A stretch of DNA of 64,000 nucleotides from UBA1715 sp045615765 (GCA_045615765.1 JAZLFM010000044.1:10404-74403), one strand, 5' to 3'; shown: positions 35,152-45,004, numbered from the stretch's first letter. Made by a program: numbers and translations. Notes: generated from the sequence alone by a model not told the origin.

Positions 35152-37395
35152 TTATTGTAAATATGGCGCTGTTATGGATGTCTTCGAGCCTAACATTTCT
35201 GCAGGTGTTCCACAAAAGATAATTTCTCCTCCTTGATTTCCTCCATTGGGGCCAAGTTCAATAATATAGTCAGCAGATTTAATAACTTCAATGTTGTGTT
35301 CTATTAAAAAAATAGAGTTTCCTGTATCTATCATATTTTCAAATAGATGAATCAGTTGATCTATGTTTTTGAGATGTAGTCCGTCGGTCGGTTCGTCGAG
35401 TATGAAAATTTTTCCTTTTTCTAGTAAGAACGAAGCTAGTTTTATTCTCTGTAGTTCTCCGCCCGAAAGTGTTGATAGAGATTGATTTAAATGCAGATAT
35501 CCCAAACCTACATCAAGTAATGGTTTGATTTTTTCTGCAATGGAGGTGTCTTTAAAAAATGAATAAGCTTTCTCTGCAGTTAAATCCATTATTTCGGCAA
35601 TGTTCTGATTCTTAAGTTTATAGGAAAGAACATTTTGTGAGTATCGTAGTCCGTTACATGCTTCGCAGGTGGTTTCTATAGAATCCATAAAAGCCATATC
35701 GGAAACAATAACGCCTTTTCCTTGACAAACAGGGCAAGCACCTTTCCCGTTAAAAGAAAACATATCCACTTTACATTTATTTTCTTTAGCGAATTGTTTT
35801 CGTATATCGTCGGCAAAATCTAAATATGTTGCAGGTGTAGAACGAAGGCTGATTCCTATGTCTTTTTGACTGATATAAACGATGTCGTTAGGATTTGGAT
35901 AGGCGTTTCGGAACGATTCCATAAGAGATGATTTCCCGGAGCCGGCAACACCTGCAATTACTGTCATTACTCCTAGTGGTAGTTCTACTTGTATGTTTTT
36001 TAGATTATGAGTGTTTGCGTTTTCTATACGAAAATAAGATGTTGGTTTTCTAAAGTTCTTTTTGATAGTTTTTGAACTTTTTAGCATTGTGCCAGTTAAG
36101 GTATTACTATTCAGTAAGTCCTCGTATTTCCCTTCAAATAGAACCGTGCCTCCATTTGCACCAGCGCCAGGGCCCATATCTATTATATGGTCGGCAATTT
36201 CTATCATATTTTTATGATGCTCTACCAAAATTACAGTATTCCCGTGTCCTTTTAATTTTTGTACGGATTTCTGCATCAATAAAATATCGTGGTTGTGTAG
36301 CCCAACGCTGGGCTCATCTAATATATATAGGACATCAGAGAGAGATGAGTTGATGTATTTTGCAATTTTACATCGTTGTGCTTCTCCTCCAGATAATGTG
36401 CCGATAGCTCTATCGAGTGTTAAATATCCAAGTCCGATTTCTTCCAAGGCAGAAAGTCGTTCTATGGTATTTTTTTTGATGTCTTCTGCAAGTTTGTCGT
36501 TTATGGATTCCATCCAAGTTCTTGCTTCCGAAATGGACATTTTACAAACATCGGCTATGTTTACACCTTGAATTTTACAAGAACGAATGGTTTCGTTTAA
36601 TCGTGAACCTCCGCAGTCCGGGCAAGTTCCCATTCGTAACATTGGATCAAGAACTTTTGCGTGAAGTAGTCCTTCTTCTGAATTTATGATGCTTCGATAC
36701 ATACGAGGAATAAGTCCTTCGTATTTAGCACTTTTAGGCCAATTCTGTGGTGGATTTTTTAATTTGATTTGTGGAGAATTTAGAAATAACTCTAATTCTT
36801 CTGGGCTGTAATCTTTTATTTTTTTGTCGAGATCAAATAAACCGCTATGAGCATATCGAATCCAGCGCCATCCGCCTTTCCCAAATGCAATATAATGAAT
36901 AGTGTCTTCGTCATTTAAGGACTTGTCGAAATCTACCAATTTATGGATGTCAAGTTCTCGTATTTCTCCTAAACCGGAGCACCGTGGACAACTGCCTGCA
37001 GGATGATTGAAGGAGAAGGAGTCGGAGTAACCGACAAACGGTTTCCCAACTCGGGAGAATAACAATCGTAGCAAAGCGTAAATGTCGGTGTATGTTCCAA
37101 CCGTTGAACGTGAATTTGTTGTTGGTTTTCTTTGTTCAATTACAATGGCAATGGGCAAGTTATCTATGCGGTCAACATGTGGTCTTCCGTATTTAGGTAA
37201 ATATTGTTGCACGAAAGACGGAAATGTGTCATTTAATTCTCTTCTTGATTTTGCGGCAATAGTATCAAGTACTAAAGATGATTTTCCCGAACCTGATAAT
37301 CCTGTAACAACAGTAATTTGCTTTTTAGGGATACGAAGAGAAATATTTTTTAAGTTGTTTTCGGTAGCACCGATAACTTCTATAAATTCTTGCAT
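35152..37395 (-). CDS. Short UvrA paralogue (UvrA2/class III type ABC ATPase)
   Basis: 747 residues, about 190 shorter than canonical UvrA (about 940). Both ATPase halves are present: Walker A GLSGSGKSS and signature LSGGEAQR with LDEPSVGLH in the first; GVAGSGKSS, LSGGELQR and LDEPTDGLH in the second. Zinc-binding pairs are seen (CPRCSG, CPDCGG, CPVCQGKG, CEACNG). The region normally binding UvrB is missing or reduced. Such paralogues act in DNA damage tolerance or, in some producers, self-resistance to DNA-binding drugs; the role here is unknown. It starts 3 bases after the HAD gene. Confidence 0.88.
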   Translation of the reverse strand: MQEFIEVIGATENNLKNISLRIPKKQITVVTGLSGSGKSSLVLDTIAAKSRRELNDTFPSFVQQYLPKYGRPHVDRIDNLPIAIVIEQRKPTTNSRSTVGTYTDIYALLRLLFSRVGKPFVGYSDSFSFNHPAGSCPRCSGLGEIRELDIHKLVDFDKSLNDEDTIHYIAFGKGGWRWIRYAHSGLFDLDKKIKDYSPEELELFLNSPQIKLKNPPQNWPKSAKYEGLIPRMYRSIINSEEGLLHAKVLDPMLRMGTCPDCGGSRLNETIRSCKIQGVNIADVCKMSISEARTWMESINDKLAEDIKKNTIERLSALEEIGLGYLTLDRAIGTLSGGEAQRCKIAKYINSSLSDVLYILDEPSVGLHNHDILLMQKSVQKLKGHGNTVILVEHHKNMIEIADHIIDMGPGAGANGGTVLFEGKYEDLLNSNTLTGTMLKSSKTIKKNFRKPTSYFRIENANTHNLKNIQVELPLGVMTVIAGVAGSGKSSLMESFRNAYPNPNDIVYISQKDIGISLRSTPATYLDFADDIRKQFAKENKCKVDMFSFNGKGACPVCQGKGVIVSDMAFMDSIETTCEACNGLRYSQNVLSYKLKNQNIAEIMDLTAEKAYSFFKDTSIAEKIKPLLDVGLGYLHLNQSLSTLSGGELQRIKLASFLLEKGKIFILDEPTDGLHLKNIDQLIHLFENMIDTGNSIFLIEHNIEVIKSADYIIELGPNGGNQGGEIIFCGTPAEMLGSKTSITAPYLQ

Positions 37396-37397
37396 TG

Positions 37398-38123
37398 TTA
37401 TATTTGTAATAATTCAGGAAGAATTTCGTGAAAATCTTGCATAGAAGGCAATACGACATTTGCTCCTTCGCAGGCTAAAACTTCATCTTGTAGAATACCT
37501 GTGTTTAGAGCAAAAGTGAAAATATTTGCAGCTACACCAGCTCGTACTCCTAATGGTGCGTTCTCTATAACTACGGCTTCGTTAGGTGCAACATTAGCTT
37601 TTTGTAAGGCCATTAAGTACGGTTCTGGGTTTGGTTTTCCGTATTTAACATCAAACGAAGTCACCATATTATCGCTGTTGAATATGCCAGGATATGTTTC
37701 ATTAAGTTTTGAAAGAAGACTTTTTTGTCCGCTTCCTGTAACTAATACGATTTTCTTTCCGGCTTCATGTAGTAGATTCAAAACTTCTTTAGCGTATGGC
37801 ATTGGACGTGTTTCTGATATAGAACTAAAAATCGCCGCTTTATCATTATATATGTTTTGAATTTCTTCGTCGGTGGCGGTTCTATTGAATTGTTTTTCAA
37901 AAGCTTCGTTAACCGTCGATTTTCCCGTACGCCCTTCGTTTAGATAAACAGTGTATTCGTCAAATATAACACCGACATTAGCCAATGCTTGTTTCCAGGC
38001 AATAGCGTGGAAAGGCATTGAGTCATACAATACACCATCCATATCGAATAGGAATGCTTTTGGTGTAAACTCCTTAAATCCTGTTCGTTTTAGGTATTCT
38101 TGTATTTTAGATTGCATTTCCAT
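37398..38123 (-). CDS. HAD-superfamily phosphatase (beta-phosphoglucomutase-like)
   Basis: 241 residues from the ATG at 38123 (MEMQSK); the open frame extends to 38186, deep inside the CstA gene, which makes the longer start unlikely. The catalytic motif is FLFDMDGVLYDS (nucleophile and acid Asp), with LVTGSG (motif II), KYGKPNPEPYL (motif III Lys) and VIENAPLGVRAG (motif IV). The length, cap and motifs fit the beta-phosphoglucomutase/phosphatase subgroup of sugar-phosphate enzymes. The start overlaps the cstA stop by 17 bases. Confidence 0.87.
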   Translation of the reverse strand: MEMQSKIQEYLKRTGFKEFTPKAFLFDMDGVLYDSMPFHAIAWKQALANVGVIFDEYTVYLNEGRTGKSTVNEAFEKQFNRTATDEEIQNIYNDKAAIFSSISETRPMPYAKEVLNLLHEAGKKIVLVTGSGQKSLLSKLNETYPGIFNSDNMVTSFDVKYGKPNPEPYLMALQKANVAPNEAVVIENAPLGVRAGVAANIFTFALNTGILQDEVLACEGANVVLPSMQDFHEILPELLQI

Positions 38124-39555
38124 TATAGATGTCAATTTGATTTTTGCGTTTGCGCATATATACAATTGTGACAGTTGATAATGCAATTGTGAAAACTAAA
38201 CCAATAGAATATCCTATCATAGCAGAACAACCAAACCCTTCTGGAGCCATTATTATGTATGTACTACATACAGCAGTCATAAAAATTGCCGGTATTAGGG
38301 TTATATAAAAACATTTGTTGTTACGGTATAAGTAAACCGTTATTGCCCATAGTGTGAATATTGATAATGTTTGGTTGAACCATCCGAAGTATCTCCAAAG
38401 AACTGCAAAGTCGATAAACATTAGAACCGCTGAAATTGCAAATAAAGGAAGCGAGATGGCCATTCGTTTCCATACTTTATCTTGAGGAAAATTTAGGAAA
38501 TCGGCAGTGATTAGTCGTGCAGAACGAAGTGCTGTGTCGCCAGAGGTAATAGGGGCAGCTACAACACCGAGAATTGCAAGAATTGCACCGATACGTCCCA
38601 TCCAATCATTGCAGATGAAGTTTACGATGTTTGCAGGGTTTCCTGACATTTTGTTCGCTAATTCAGCAGAACTTCCGTCTGCGAATTTTATTGCAGCGGC
38701 AGCCCAGATAAGTGCAACAAAGCCTTCGGTAATCATTGCACCGTAGAATGCAGGTTTTCCATATTTTTCATTTTTTAAGCAACGAGCCATCATAGGACTT
38801 TGTGTGGCATGGAATCCGCTGATTGCACCACAGGCAATAGTGATGAATAAAAATGGAAATATCTGTAAGCCTTTAGGATGATGAGTATGAAATGCTTCTG
38901 TGATTTCAGGCATATTTCCTTCTGTTGTGAATATGCCTAAACAAACACCTGCAGCCATAATTAAAAGTGCGATGCCGAAAAGAGGATAAATCTTTCCAAT
39001 AAGAGTATCGATAGGAAGAAGTGTTGCAAGTAGGTAATAACAGAAAATTACTGTGCACCAGAATTCTTTAGTTCCAAAAAATCCCCAATCTGAAGTCATT
39101 CCAGATAAAAGTCCTGCTGGTGTGGTAACGAAAACTGCACCAACCATAACCATAAGGAGTAAAGAAAATATACGCATAACTTGTCTCACGCCCGTTCCAA
39201 GTTCGTCTCCGACGATTTCAGGTAAAGATGCACCACCTTTTCTAAGTGAAATCATTCCAGAAAGAAAATCGTGTGTGGCACCAGCAAAAACACAGCCAAG
39301 AACAATCCACAAATATGCGGCAGGTCCGAAAAGAATACCGCTAATTGCTCCAAAAATAGGACCGGTACCTGCAATGTTTAAAAATTGGATTAGGAATACT
39401 TTCCATAACGGCATAGGAGAAAAATCAACACCATCTTGTTTTGTGTAAGCTGGTGTTTCTCTGTTGGCATCAATTCCAAAGATTTTTTCTACTAAGGTTC
39501 CATATAAAATGTAACCAAGTATCAACGCTATAATAGCAGAAATAAATGTAATCAT
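38107..39555 (-). CDS. CstA-family carbon starvation transporter
   Basis: 482-residue polytopic membrane protein. The conserved LGYILYGTLVEKIFGID start, the GPIFGAISGILFGP segment and FAGATHDFLSGM are CstA family hallmarks; about 13-15 hydrophobic segments are visible. Homologues import pyruvate or peptides during starvation. It lies between DUF1573 and HAD genes, each separated by few or overlapping bases, suggesting an operon from nusB. Confidence 0.93.
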   Translation of the reverse strand: MITFISAIIALILGYILYGTLVEKIFGIDANRETPAYTKQDGVDFSPMPLWKVFLIQFLNIAGTGPIFGAISGILFGPAAYLWIVLGCVFAGATHDFLSGMISLRKGGASLPEIVGDELGTGVRQVMRIFSLLLMVMVGAVFVTTPAGLLSGMTSDWGFFGTKEFWCTVIFCYYLLATLLPIDTLIGKIYPLFGIALLIMAAGVCLGIFTTEGNMPEITEAFHTHHPKGLQIFPFLFITIACGAISGFHATQSPMMARCLKNEKYGKPAFYGAMITEGFVALIWAAAAIKFADGSSAELANKMSGNPANIVNFICNDWMGRIGAILAILGVVAAPITSGDTALRSARLITADFLNFPQDKVWKRMAISLPLFAISAVLMFIDFAVLWRYFGWFNQTLSIFTLWAITVYLYRNNKCFYITLIPAIFMTAVCSTYIIMAPEGFGCSAMIGYSIGLVFTIALSTVTIVYMRKRKNQIDIYNGNAI

Positions 39556-39577
39556 TGTATATGTAAGTTAAAAAACT

Positions 39578-39991
39578 TTATTGTTCGACAACAACCGCTG
39601 AGAATTGCAAGATGTTTCTTGAAGGACTTGTGTTTGAATAAACAGAAACTTGTTTTTGTTTATTACCGTAACTTTGATGTTGAGTGTCGAATTTTACTCG
39701 AATTTTCCCTTTTTCTCCTGGGGCAATAGGCTCTTTTGTCCATTCTGGTGTTGTACAACCGCACGAAGGATCAACTTCTTGTATAAGTAGATCTATAGTT
39801 CCTGTATTTGTGAAAGTGTATGTATGTTCAACGACTTCACCTTTGACAATTTCTCCAAACTGATAATTTTTGCTGTCGAATGTTATTGCGGCAATGGTAT
39901 CTGCTTGGTTGTTAGATTCGTTATTCGAATTCGATTTGCAGGCTGAACAAAGTGCTAATGCTGCAAATATGATACTTACTATTCGCTTCAT
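39578..39991 (-). CDS. DUF1573 lipoprotein
   Basis: 137 residues with a lipobox (SAC near residue 18) and a single DUF1573 Ig-like domain (about 35-135): FGEIVKGEVVEHTYTFTNTG, then SCGCTTPEW and the APGEKGKIRVKFD segment. The family is abundant in Bacteroidota and its function is unclear. It starts two bases after the nusB stop, an association with nusB that recurs in the group as far as I recall. Confidence 0.9.
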   Translation of the reverse strand: MKRIVSIIFAALALCSACKSNSNNESNNQADTIAAITFDSKNYQFGEIVKGEVVEHTYTFTNTGTIDLLIQEVDPSCGCTTPEWTKEPIAPGEKGKIRVKFDTQHQSYGNKQKQVSVYSNTSPSRNILQFSAVVVEQ

Positions 39992-39992
39992 T

Positions 39993-40961
39993 TTATTGCT
40001 TTTCTATTAAACCTCTACCTTTTTTCTTGATAACTCCGTCATTCTTTAAATCATCGGAAATTTTGTACATAATTCCGTTGATAAAGTGACCACTCTTTTC
40101 GGTGCTGTACCATTTTGCCAATTCGATGTATTCATTCATTGTTACAGGAATTGGAATTTCAGGGAAAGCAATCATTTCGGCAACACCTTGTTGCATTATG
40201 ATAATGTCGAGTTCGGCTACACGATCAAATGTCCAGTTGTCGCTTAAGTTCTTGTCTATGTATGGTTTTATCGTATCCCATAATTTTATAGACTTGGTGA
40301 AAAGAGCGTAACCGAAATCGTGTGTGTCTTTGTCGGCAAACATAGGATAGATAATTCCTCCTTCATCATTCTTTTCTGTAAATCCCTTGATTGTTTTTTC
40401 TACGAAAGAAATAATATTGTCAACATCATCGTTCCAGAATATTGAATATTCTTCAAATGAATCAAATAACGATTCTGTTTCTGCAATAACTTGATTCAAT
40501 ATTGTGCGTACGAACATTTTGTCTGTTTCGTAGCTTTGCTCTGTAGCAATATATTCATCGTAGAATTCCGAAGAAATAATCGTGTTGAATATTTCTTTGA
40601 ATGCAACTTTGTAGTTTTCGATAGAAAGTTTTTCTGTAGAAATAAGAGAAACAAAGTCTGCGTTGTTTTCTAATTGTTTGAGGACTTTGTTTTCTGCAAG
40701 TCGAACAAGGCGTTGCCATTCTGCCTCATTTTTTAATTGACGGTCTTGTATTTGAGTGATACGCAATTCGGCATAACTGCGAAGTTCTGCTAAAATTAGC
40801 AAGAACATAAGGTACTGTTCGTACGATTTCTTTAGGCTGAGTTCTAATTGCTTGTAAAAAACTTCAAAGTCTGGGTTCTCTGTTTTGTTGTATGCATAAA
40901 GCATTTGCAGTACTTTGATTCGAATTAAGTGCCTTCCGATTGTACTTAGTTTTCGTTCCAT
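39993..40961 (-). CDS. nusB: Transcription antitermination factor NusB (long Bacteroidota form)
   Basis: 322 residues, about twice the size of E. coli NusB (139). The C-terminal about 150 residues carry the NusB RNA-binding fold: WTFDRVAELDIIIMQQGVAEM, then IPVTMNEYIELAKWYSTEKSGHFINGIM. The N-terminal half has a RHLIRIKVLQMLYAYN segment and a helical extension (about 30-170) characteristic of Bacteroidota. It binds BoxA RNA with NusE during rRNA transcription. A near-consensus promoter lies just upstream. Confidence 0.92.
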   Translation of the reverse strand: MERKLSTIGRHLIRIKVLQMLYAYNKTENPDFEVFYKQLELSLKKSYEQYLMFLLILAELRSYAELRITQIQDRQLKNEAEWQRLVRLAENKVLKQLENNADFVSLISTEKLSIENYKVAFKEIFNTIISSEFYDEYIATEQSYETDKMFVRTILNQVIAETESLFDSFEEYSIFWNDDVDNIISFVEKTIKGFTEKNDEGGIIYPMFADKDTHDFGYALFTKSIKLWDTIKPYIDKNLSDNWTFDRVAELDIIIMQQGVAEMIAFPEIPIPVTMNEYIELAKWYSTEKSGHFINGIMYKISDDLKNDGVIKKKGRGLIEKQ

Positions 40962-40986
40962 ATCTCAATGACCATTTATTTGTTGA

Positions 40987-41016
40987 CAAAAATACTGGAA
41001 AAAAATCATTTTCAAA
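40987..41016 (-). promoter_or_regulatory. Promoter of the nusB operon
   Basis: Minus strand TTTG (41013-41016), an 18-bp spacer and TATTTTTG (40987-40994): an exact -7 match and an exact -33 match. It lies about 26 bases before the nusB ATG and back to back with the moxR promoter. Confidence 0.65.
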
Positions 41017-41043
41017 TATAAATTTAATCAAGCGTGGAACTTT

Positions 41044-41077
41044 TTTGCAGAATATTCGTTTGTAAACAATAATTTTG
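41044..41077 (+). promoter_or_regulatory. Putative promoter of the Bat operon
   Basis: TTTG (41044-41047) and TAATTTTG (41070-41077) match both boxes, with a 22-bp spacer, slightly long. The leader to the moxR ATG would be about 70 bases. Confidence 0.5.
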
Positions 41078-41154
41078 AAAAAAATATGTTCAAAGAGTGT
41101 GACGATTTTGTAATTTCGTTCGGTTTTTTGAAAAAAGTAACAAATTAAGATACT

Positions 41155-42174
41155 ATGACTGAAAATATAGCAAACAATGGTGGGTATCATATCGACATTA
41201 TGGAGTTGAACAATAGGATTCAACAAGAAAGTGCGTTTGTAGATGTGATTACCAATGAAATGCAAAAAGTTATTGTGGGTCAAAAGGAGTTGGTAGAAGG
41301 GTTGATGATAGGCTTACTGTCGAATGGAAATATATTGTTGGAAGGTGTCCCTGGTTTGGCTAAGACTTTGGCGATAAATACATTAGCAAAGACAATAGAT
41401 GCATCGTTTAGTCGAATTCAATTCACGCCTGATTTGTTGCCTGCCGATTTGCTTGGTACAATGATTTACAGTCAAAAAAATGAAGATTTTGTAGTGAAAA
41501 AAGGGCCGATTTTCGCTAACTTCATATTGGCAGATGAAATAAACCGTGCTCCGTCAAAAGTACAAAGTGCGTTGCTGGAAGCTATGCAGGAAAAACAAGT
41601 TACTATTGGTTCCGACACGTATAAATTGGAAGAACCTTTCTTGGTTATGGCAACTCAAAACCCTATAGAACAAGAAGGAACCTATCCGCTTCCTGAGGCT
41701 CAAGTTGACCGTTTTATGTTGAAGATAGTTGTTGGTTATCCAAAGAAAGAAGAAGAACAACTTATTATTCGTCAAAACTTGCAGAAAATTAGTCCGGTAG
41801 CCAATCAAGTTGCTTCGACAGATGCCATTATAAAAGCACGCTCTATTGTTTCTGAAGTTTATATGGACGAAAAAATAGAAAAATATATTGTAGATATAGT
41901 ATTTGCAACTCGTTATCCTGAGCAATACAAATTGGATGAATTGAAACCATTCATAAGTTTTGGTTGTTCTCCTCGTGCAGGAATTTGTTTGGCAAAGGCA
42001 GCAAAGGCATACGCATTTATAAAACGCCGTGGTTATGTGATTCCGGAAGATATTCGTGCTGTTTGTCATTCGGTGCTTCGTCATAGAATAGGTTTGACCT
42101 ATGAGGCTGAAGCCGAAAATGTTTCTGCGGAAGATATTATTACAAAAATTGTGAATGCTGTTGATGTGCCATAA
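41155..42174 (+). CDS. MoxR-family AAA+ ATPase
   Basis: 339-residue MoxR ATPase, a chaperone-like AAA+ protein that partners with VWA-domain proteins. Walker A is GVPGLAKT (about residue 62), Walker B is ILADEINR, and the RAPSKVQSALLEAMQE segment follows. An acidic start (TENIANNGG) precedes the domain. It opens a nine-gene operon of the Bat (aerotolerance) type in which the next genes overlap or nearly overlap. Confidence 0.94.
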   Translation: MTENIANNGGYHIDIMELNNRIQQESAFVDVITNEMQKVIVGQKELVEGLMIGLLSNGNILLEGVPGLAKTLAINTLAKTIDASFSRIQFTPDLLPADLLGTMIYSQKNEDFVVKKGPIFANFILADEINRAPSKVQSALLEAMQEKQVTIGSDTYKLEEPFLVMATQNPIEQEGTYPLPEAQVDRFMLKIVVGYPKKEEEQLIIRQNLQKISPVANQVASTDAIIKARSIVSEVYMDEKIEKYIVDIVFATRYPEQYKLDELKPFISFGCSPRAGICLAKAAKAYAFIKRRGYVIPEDIRAVCHSVLRHRIGLTYEAEAENVSAEDIITKIVNAVDVP

Positions 42175-42192
42175 TAATCTATTGGGTTGATC

Positions 42193-43065
42193 GTGGAAGC
42201 AAGCGAATTACTAAAAAAAGTCAGAAAAATTGAGATAAAGACTCGTGGTCTTTCTCAAAATATTTTTGCGGGAGAGTATCATAGTTCTTTCAAAGGACAT
42301 GGTATGGCTTTTAGTGAAGTTCGTGAATATCAATACGGTGATGCGATTCGTGATATAGATTGGAATGTGACAGCTCGTCTTCATAAACCGTATGTAAAAG
42401 TGTTTGAAGAAGAACGCGAACTGACCGTTATGTTACTGATAGACATTAGTGGGTCGCAAGGTATAGGTTCTCGTACTAGAATTAAACGGGAATTGATAAC
42501 AGAAATTGCAGCAACGCTTTCGTTCTCAGCTATTCAAAATAATGATAAAATTGGTGTTTTGTTGTTTACCGACAAAGTTGAAAAACTTATTCTTCCACAA
42601 AAAGGTCGTAAACATATCTTACGAATTATACGTGAATTGCTAGAATTTGAACCCGAGAGTAAAGGAACTGATATTCCGCTTGCTTTGGAATATTTTACCA
42701 ATATGATTAAACGTCGTTGTACGGCATTCGTAATATCGGATTTTAATGATAACCATTCTTTACAAGATCCGTTTTCCATTGCAAATAGAAAACACGATGT
42801 TGTGGCAATTCGTGTCTTCGATAAAATGGAGTCAAGTCTTCCGAATGTTGGATTGATTCGTATGGTTGACTCTGAAACTGGTTTACAGAAATGGGTTGAT
42901 ACGAGTAGCTCGGCAACTCGTTTACAATTCGAAAATCATTATAAGACCAGAATGCAACAATTAGATGAAGCATTTATGAAATCTGGCGTGGAATATACTT
43001 CGATACCTTGTGATGAAGATTTTGTACGTCCCTTGATGAATTTATTTAAAAGACGCCATATATGA
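42193..43065 (+). CDS. DUF58 domain protein of the Bat operon
   Basis: 290 residues from the GTG at 42193, which gives the usual family start (MEASELLKKVRKIEIKTRG); a TTG two codons upstream is less likely. DUF58 hallmarks are visible: GEYHSSFKGHGMAFSEVREYQYGDAIRDIDWNV reads as the core, shown here in part, followed by a VWA-like metal-site motif DISGSQ. DUF58 proteins accompany MoxR and VWA proteins. It ends 4 bases into the next gene (ATGA). Confidence 0.9.
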   Translation: MEASELLKKVRKIEIKTRGLSQNIFAGEYHSSFKGHGMAFSEVREYQYGDAIRDIDWNVTARLHKPYVKVFEEERELTVMLLIDISGSQGIGSRTRIKRELITEIAATLSFSAIQNNDKIGVLLFTDKVEKLILPQKGRKHILRIIRELLEFEPESKGTDIPLALEYFTNMIKRRCTAFVISDFNDNHSLQDPFSIANRKHDVVAIRVFDKMESSLPNVGLIRMVDSETGLQKWVDTSSSATRLQFENHYKTRMQQLDEAFMKSGVEYTSIPCDEDFVRPLMNLFKRRHI

Positions 43066-44006
43066 AAATCGTTCGAATCATATTATTTTGTCTTTTGGTG
43101 ACGACATCGACTTTTGCCCAAACAATAAAAGTTGATGCGGTGCTTGATTCTACGCAAATGCTTATTGGCGAGCAAAGAAATCTTACTCTTTCTATAGAGT
43201 ATAGAAAGCAAAATACATTGGTTTTACCGCAATTTGGCAAAGAATTGTCAAAAAATATTGTGGTTGTAGAACCTTTTTCGTTCGATACAGTACAAGCAAA
43301 TGATAAAGATAAAAGAAAGTTGCAAACTGTAGTTACTATAAGTTGTTTCGACGAAGGGGAATATTCATTTGTGATAGGTCCATTTTTATATGGAAACGAT
43401 ACGGTTTGGTCTAACCCTGTACAATTGTCTGTACAAACAATTGCAATAGACAGTACAACGACTTTACAACCTCTAAAACCGATACAAGTTCCACAGTATT
43501 CATTTAAAGATTATGTATCTACAATTATTTGGGTAATAGTTATTTTACTTGTTATAGGTTTACTCGTATTTGTAGCCTGGACTATCTGGAAAAGGCGTGA
43601 CAAAACGTCGTTTTTAGTGAAGAAGGAATTCCGTGAACAAGCAGATGTTAGAGCGTTACGAGAATTAGAAGAATTGAAGTCCATGAATCTTTGTGAAAAG
43701 GATGAATATAAGTCATTCTATACAGAGTTGACGAATATATTACGATCTTATTTCGGCGAAGTCCTTGATATTGATACATTTGAGAAAACATCGGATGAAT
43801 TAATACAAGAAATAATGACAAGTGGCAAGGTTCCATTGTCGGTTATTCAGAATTTGCAAATAATATTGAGAGAAGCAGATTTTGTGAAATTTGCAAAACA
43901 TAAACCAACGGTAGAAACAGGCAATCTGCATTATGGCTTGTCTTTGTTTTGTATAAACGAAAGCAAATATCTTATTCAAAGGTTTACGGAAGCTGAAGGA
44001 AAATGA
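43062..44006 (+). CDS. Membrane-anchored protein of the Bat operon (unknown family)
   Basis: 314 residues with a signal peptide (about 1-20), a periplasmic beta-rich domain (about 21-150), one transmembrane helix (about 155-178) and a cytoplasmic helical tail. The first half resembles a short BatD-like immunoglobulin fold and the tail is similar in plan to that of the later 611-residue BatD protein. The ATGA overlaps at both ends couple it to DUF58 and batA. Confidence 0.7.
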   Translation: MKIVRIILFCLLVTTSTFAQTIKVDAVLDSTQMLIGEQRNLTLSIEYRKQNTLVLPQFGKELSKNIVVVEPFSFDTVQANDKDKRKLQTVVTISCFDEGEYSFVIGPFLYGNDTVWSNPVQLSVQTIAIDSTTTLQPLKPIQVPQYSFKDYVSTIIWVIVILLVIGLLVFVAWTIWKRRDKTSFLVKKEFREQADVRALRELEELKSMNLCEKDEYKSFYTELTNILRSYFGEVLDIDTFEKTSDELIQEIMTSGKVPLSVIQNLQIILREADFVKFAKHKPTVETGNLHYGLSLFCINESKYLIQRFTEAEGK

Positions 44007-45004
44007 AAGAGGCTTTAACGAACATACAATACTATGTGTACGAGAATCCAGAATATTTCTGGTTGTTCTTGTTGTCTATACCTATTGTAGCTTGGTATGT
44101 ATGGAAATATACGGATTTATTCGCACAAGTTCGTTTTTCGTCTTCTCAGGATGTTGATATGCTCCCAAAAACATGGAAGCAATATTGCATTCATGTTCCA
44201 TTTGTGTTACGCTTGATTGCTTCTGCTTGTGTAATTATTGCTTTAGCTCGACCAGTTTCTGTTGATACTTATTCGGATTCTACAACATACGGAGTTGATA
44301 TTGTTTTATCTATGGATGTTTCTTCGAGTATGTTGGCGATGGATTTAAAACCAAATAGAATAGAAGCTTCGAAGGATGTTGCGGCAAATTTTATAAATAA
44401 TAGACCGTTTGATAGAATGGGACTTGTTGTTTTTGCTTCAGAATGTTTTACCCAATGTCCACTTACAACCGACCATGTAACACTATTAAACTTGCTTGAT
44501 AATCTAGAATGTGGAATGTTGGAGGATGGAACGGCAATTGGTATGGGACTGGCGCTTGCTGTAAATCGTTTAAAAGATAGTAAGGCAATAAGTAAGGTCA
44601 TTGTTTTACTTACCGATGGCGATAATAATAGTGGTGAAATAGAACCTCTTACGGCTGCGGAACTTGCTGCAAAATACGGAATCCGTGTTTATACGATAGG
44701 GGTCGGACGAAATGGTGAGGTTCCGTATCCTACACAATATGGAACTCAAATGATTCCAAATACATTTGACGAAACTGCGTTGGTTAAAATTGCTAAAATG
44801 ACGGATGGTAAATATTTCCGTGCAACAAATAAGAAAGAATTGGTAAAAATCTACGAAACGATAGATTCGTTGGAAAAGACAAAAATAGAAGACTATAAAT
44901 TCACTCAAAAGAAAGATGAATTTATGCCATTTGTTCTTTTAGCGCTTCTTTTGTTGGCGTTGGATTGTATCTTGTCTCAAACAATTTGTAAACGATTTCC
45001 ATAA
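44003..45004 (+). CDS. batA: VWA-domain membrane protein BatA
   Basis: 333 residues with an N-terminal transmembrane helix pair (about 18-35 and 58-80), a VWA domain (about 90-285) carrying the metal-site motif DVSSS and the later TDGDNNSG, and a C-terminal transmembrane helix (about 310-328). BatA-type proteins carry oxygen-tolerance or envelope-related roles in Bacteroides. The stop overlaps the batB start by one base. Confidence 0.9.
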   Translation: MKEALTNIQYYVYENPEYFWLFLLSIPIVAWYVWKYTDLFAQVRFSSSQDVDMLPKTWKQYCIHVPFVLRLIASACVIIALARPVSVDTYSDSTTYGVDIVLSMDVSSSMLAMDLKPNRIEASKDVAANFINNRPFDRMGLVVFASECFTQCPLTTDHVTLLNLLDNLECGMLEDGTAIGMGLALAVNRLKDSKAISKVIVLLTDGDNNSGEIEPLTAAELAAKYGIRVYTIGVGRNGEVPYPTQYGTQMIPNTFDETALVKIAKMTDGKYFRATNKKELVKIYETIDSLEKTKIEDYKFTQKKDEFMPFVLLALLLLALDCILSQTICKRFP

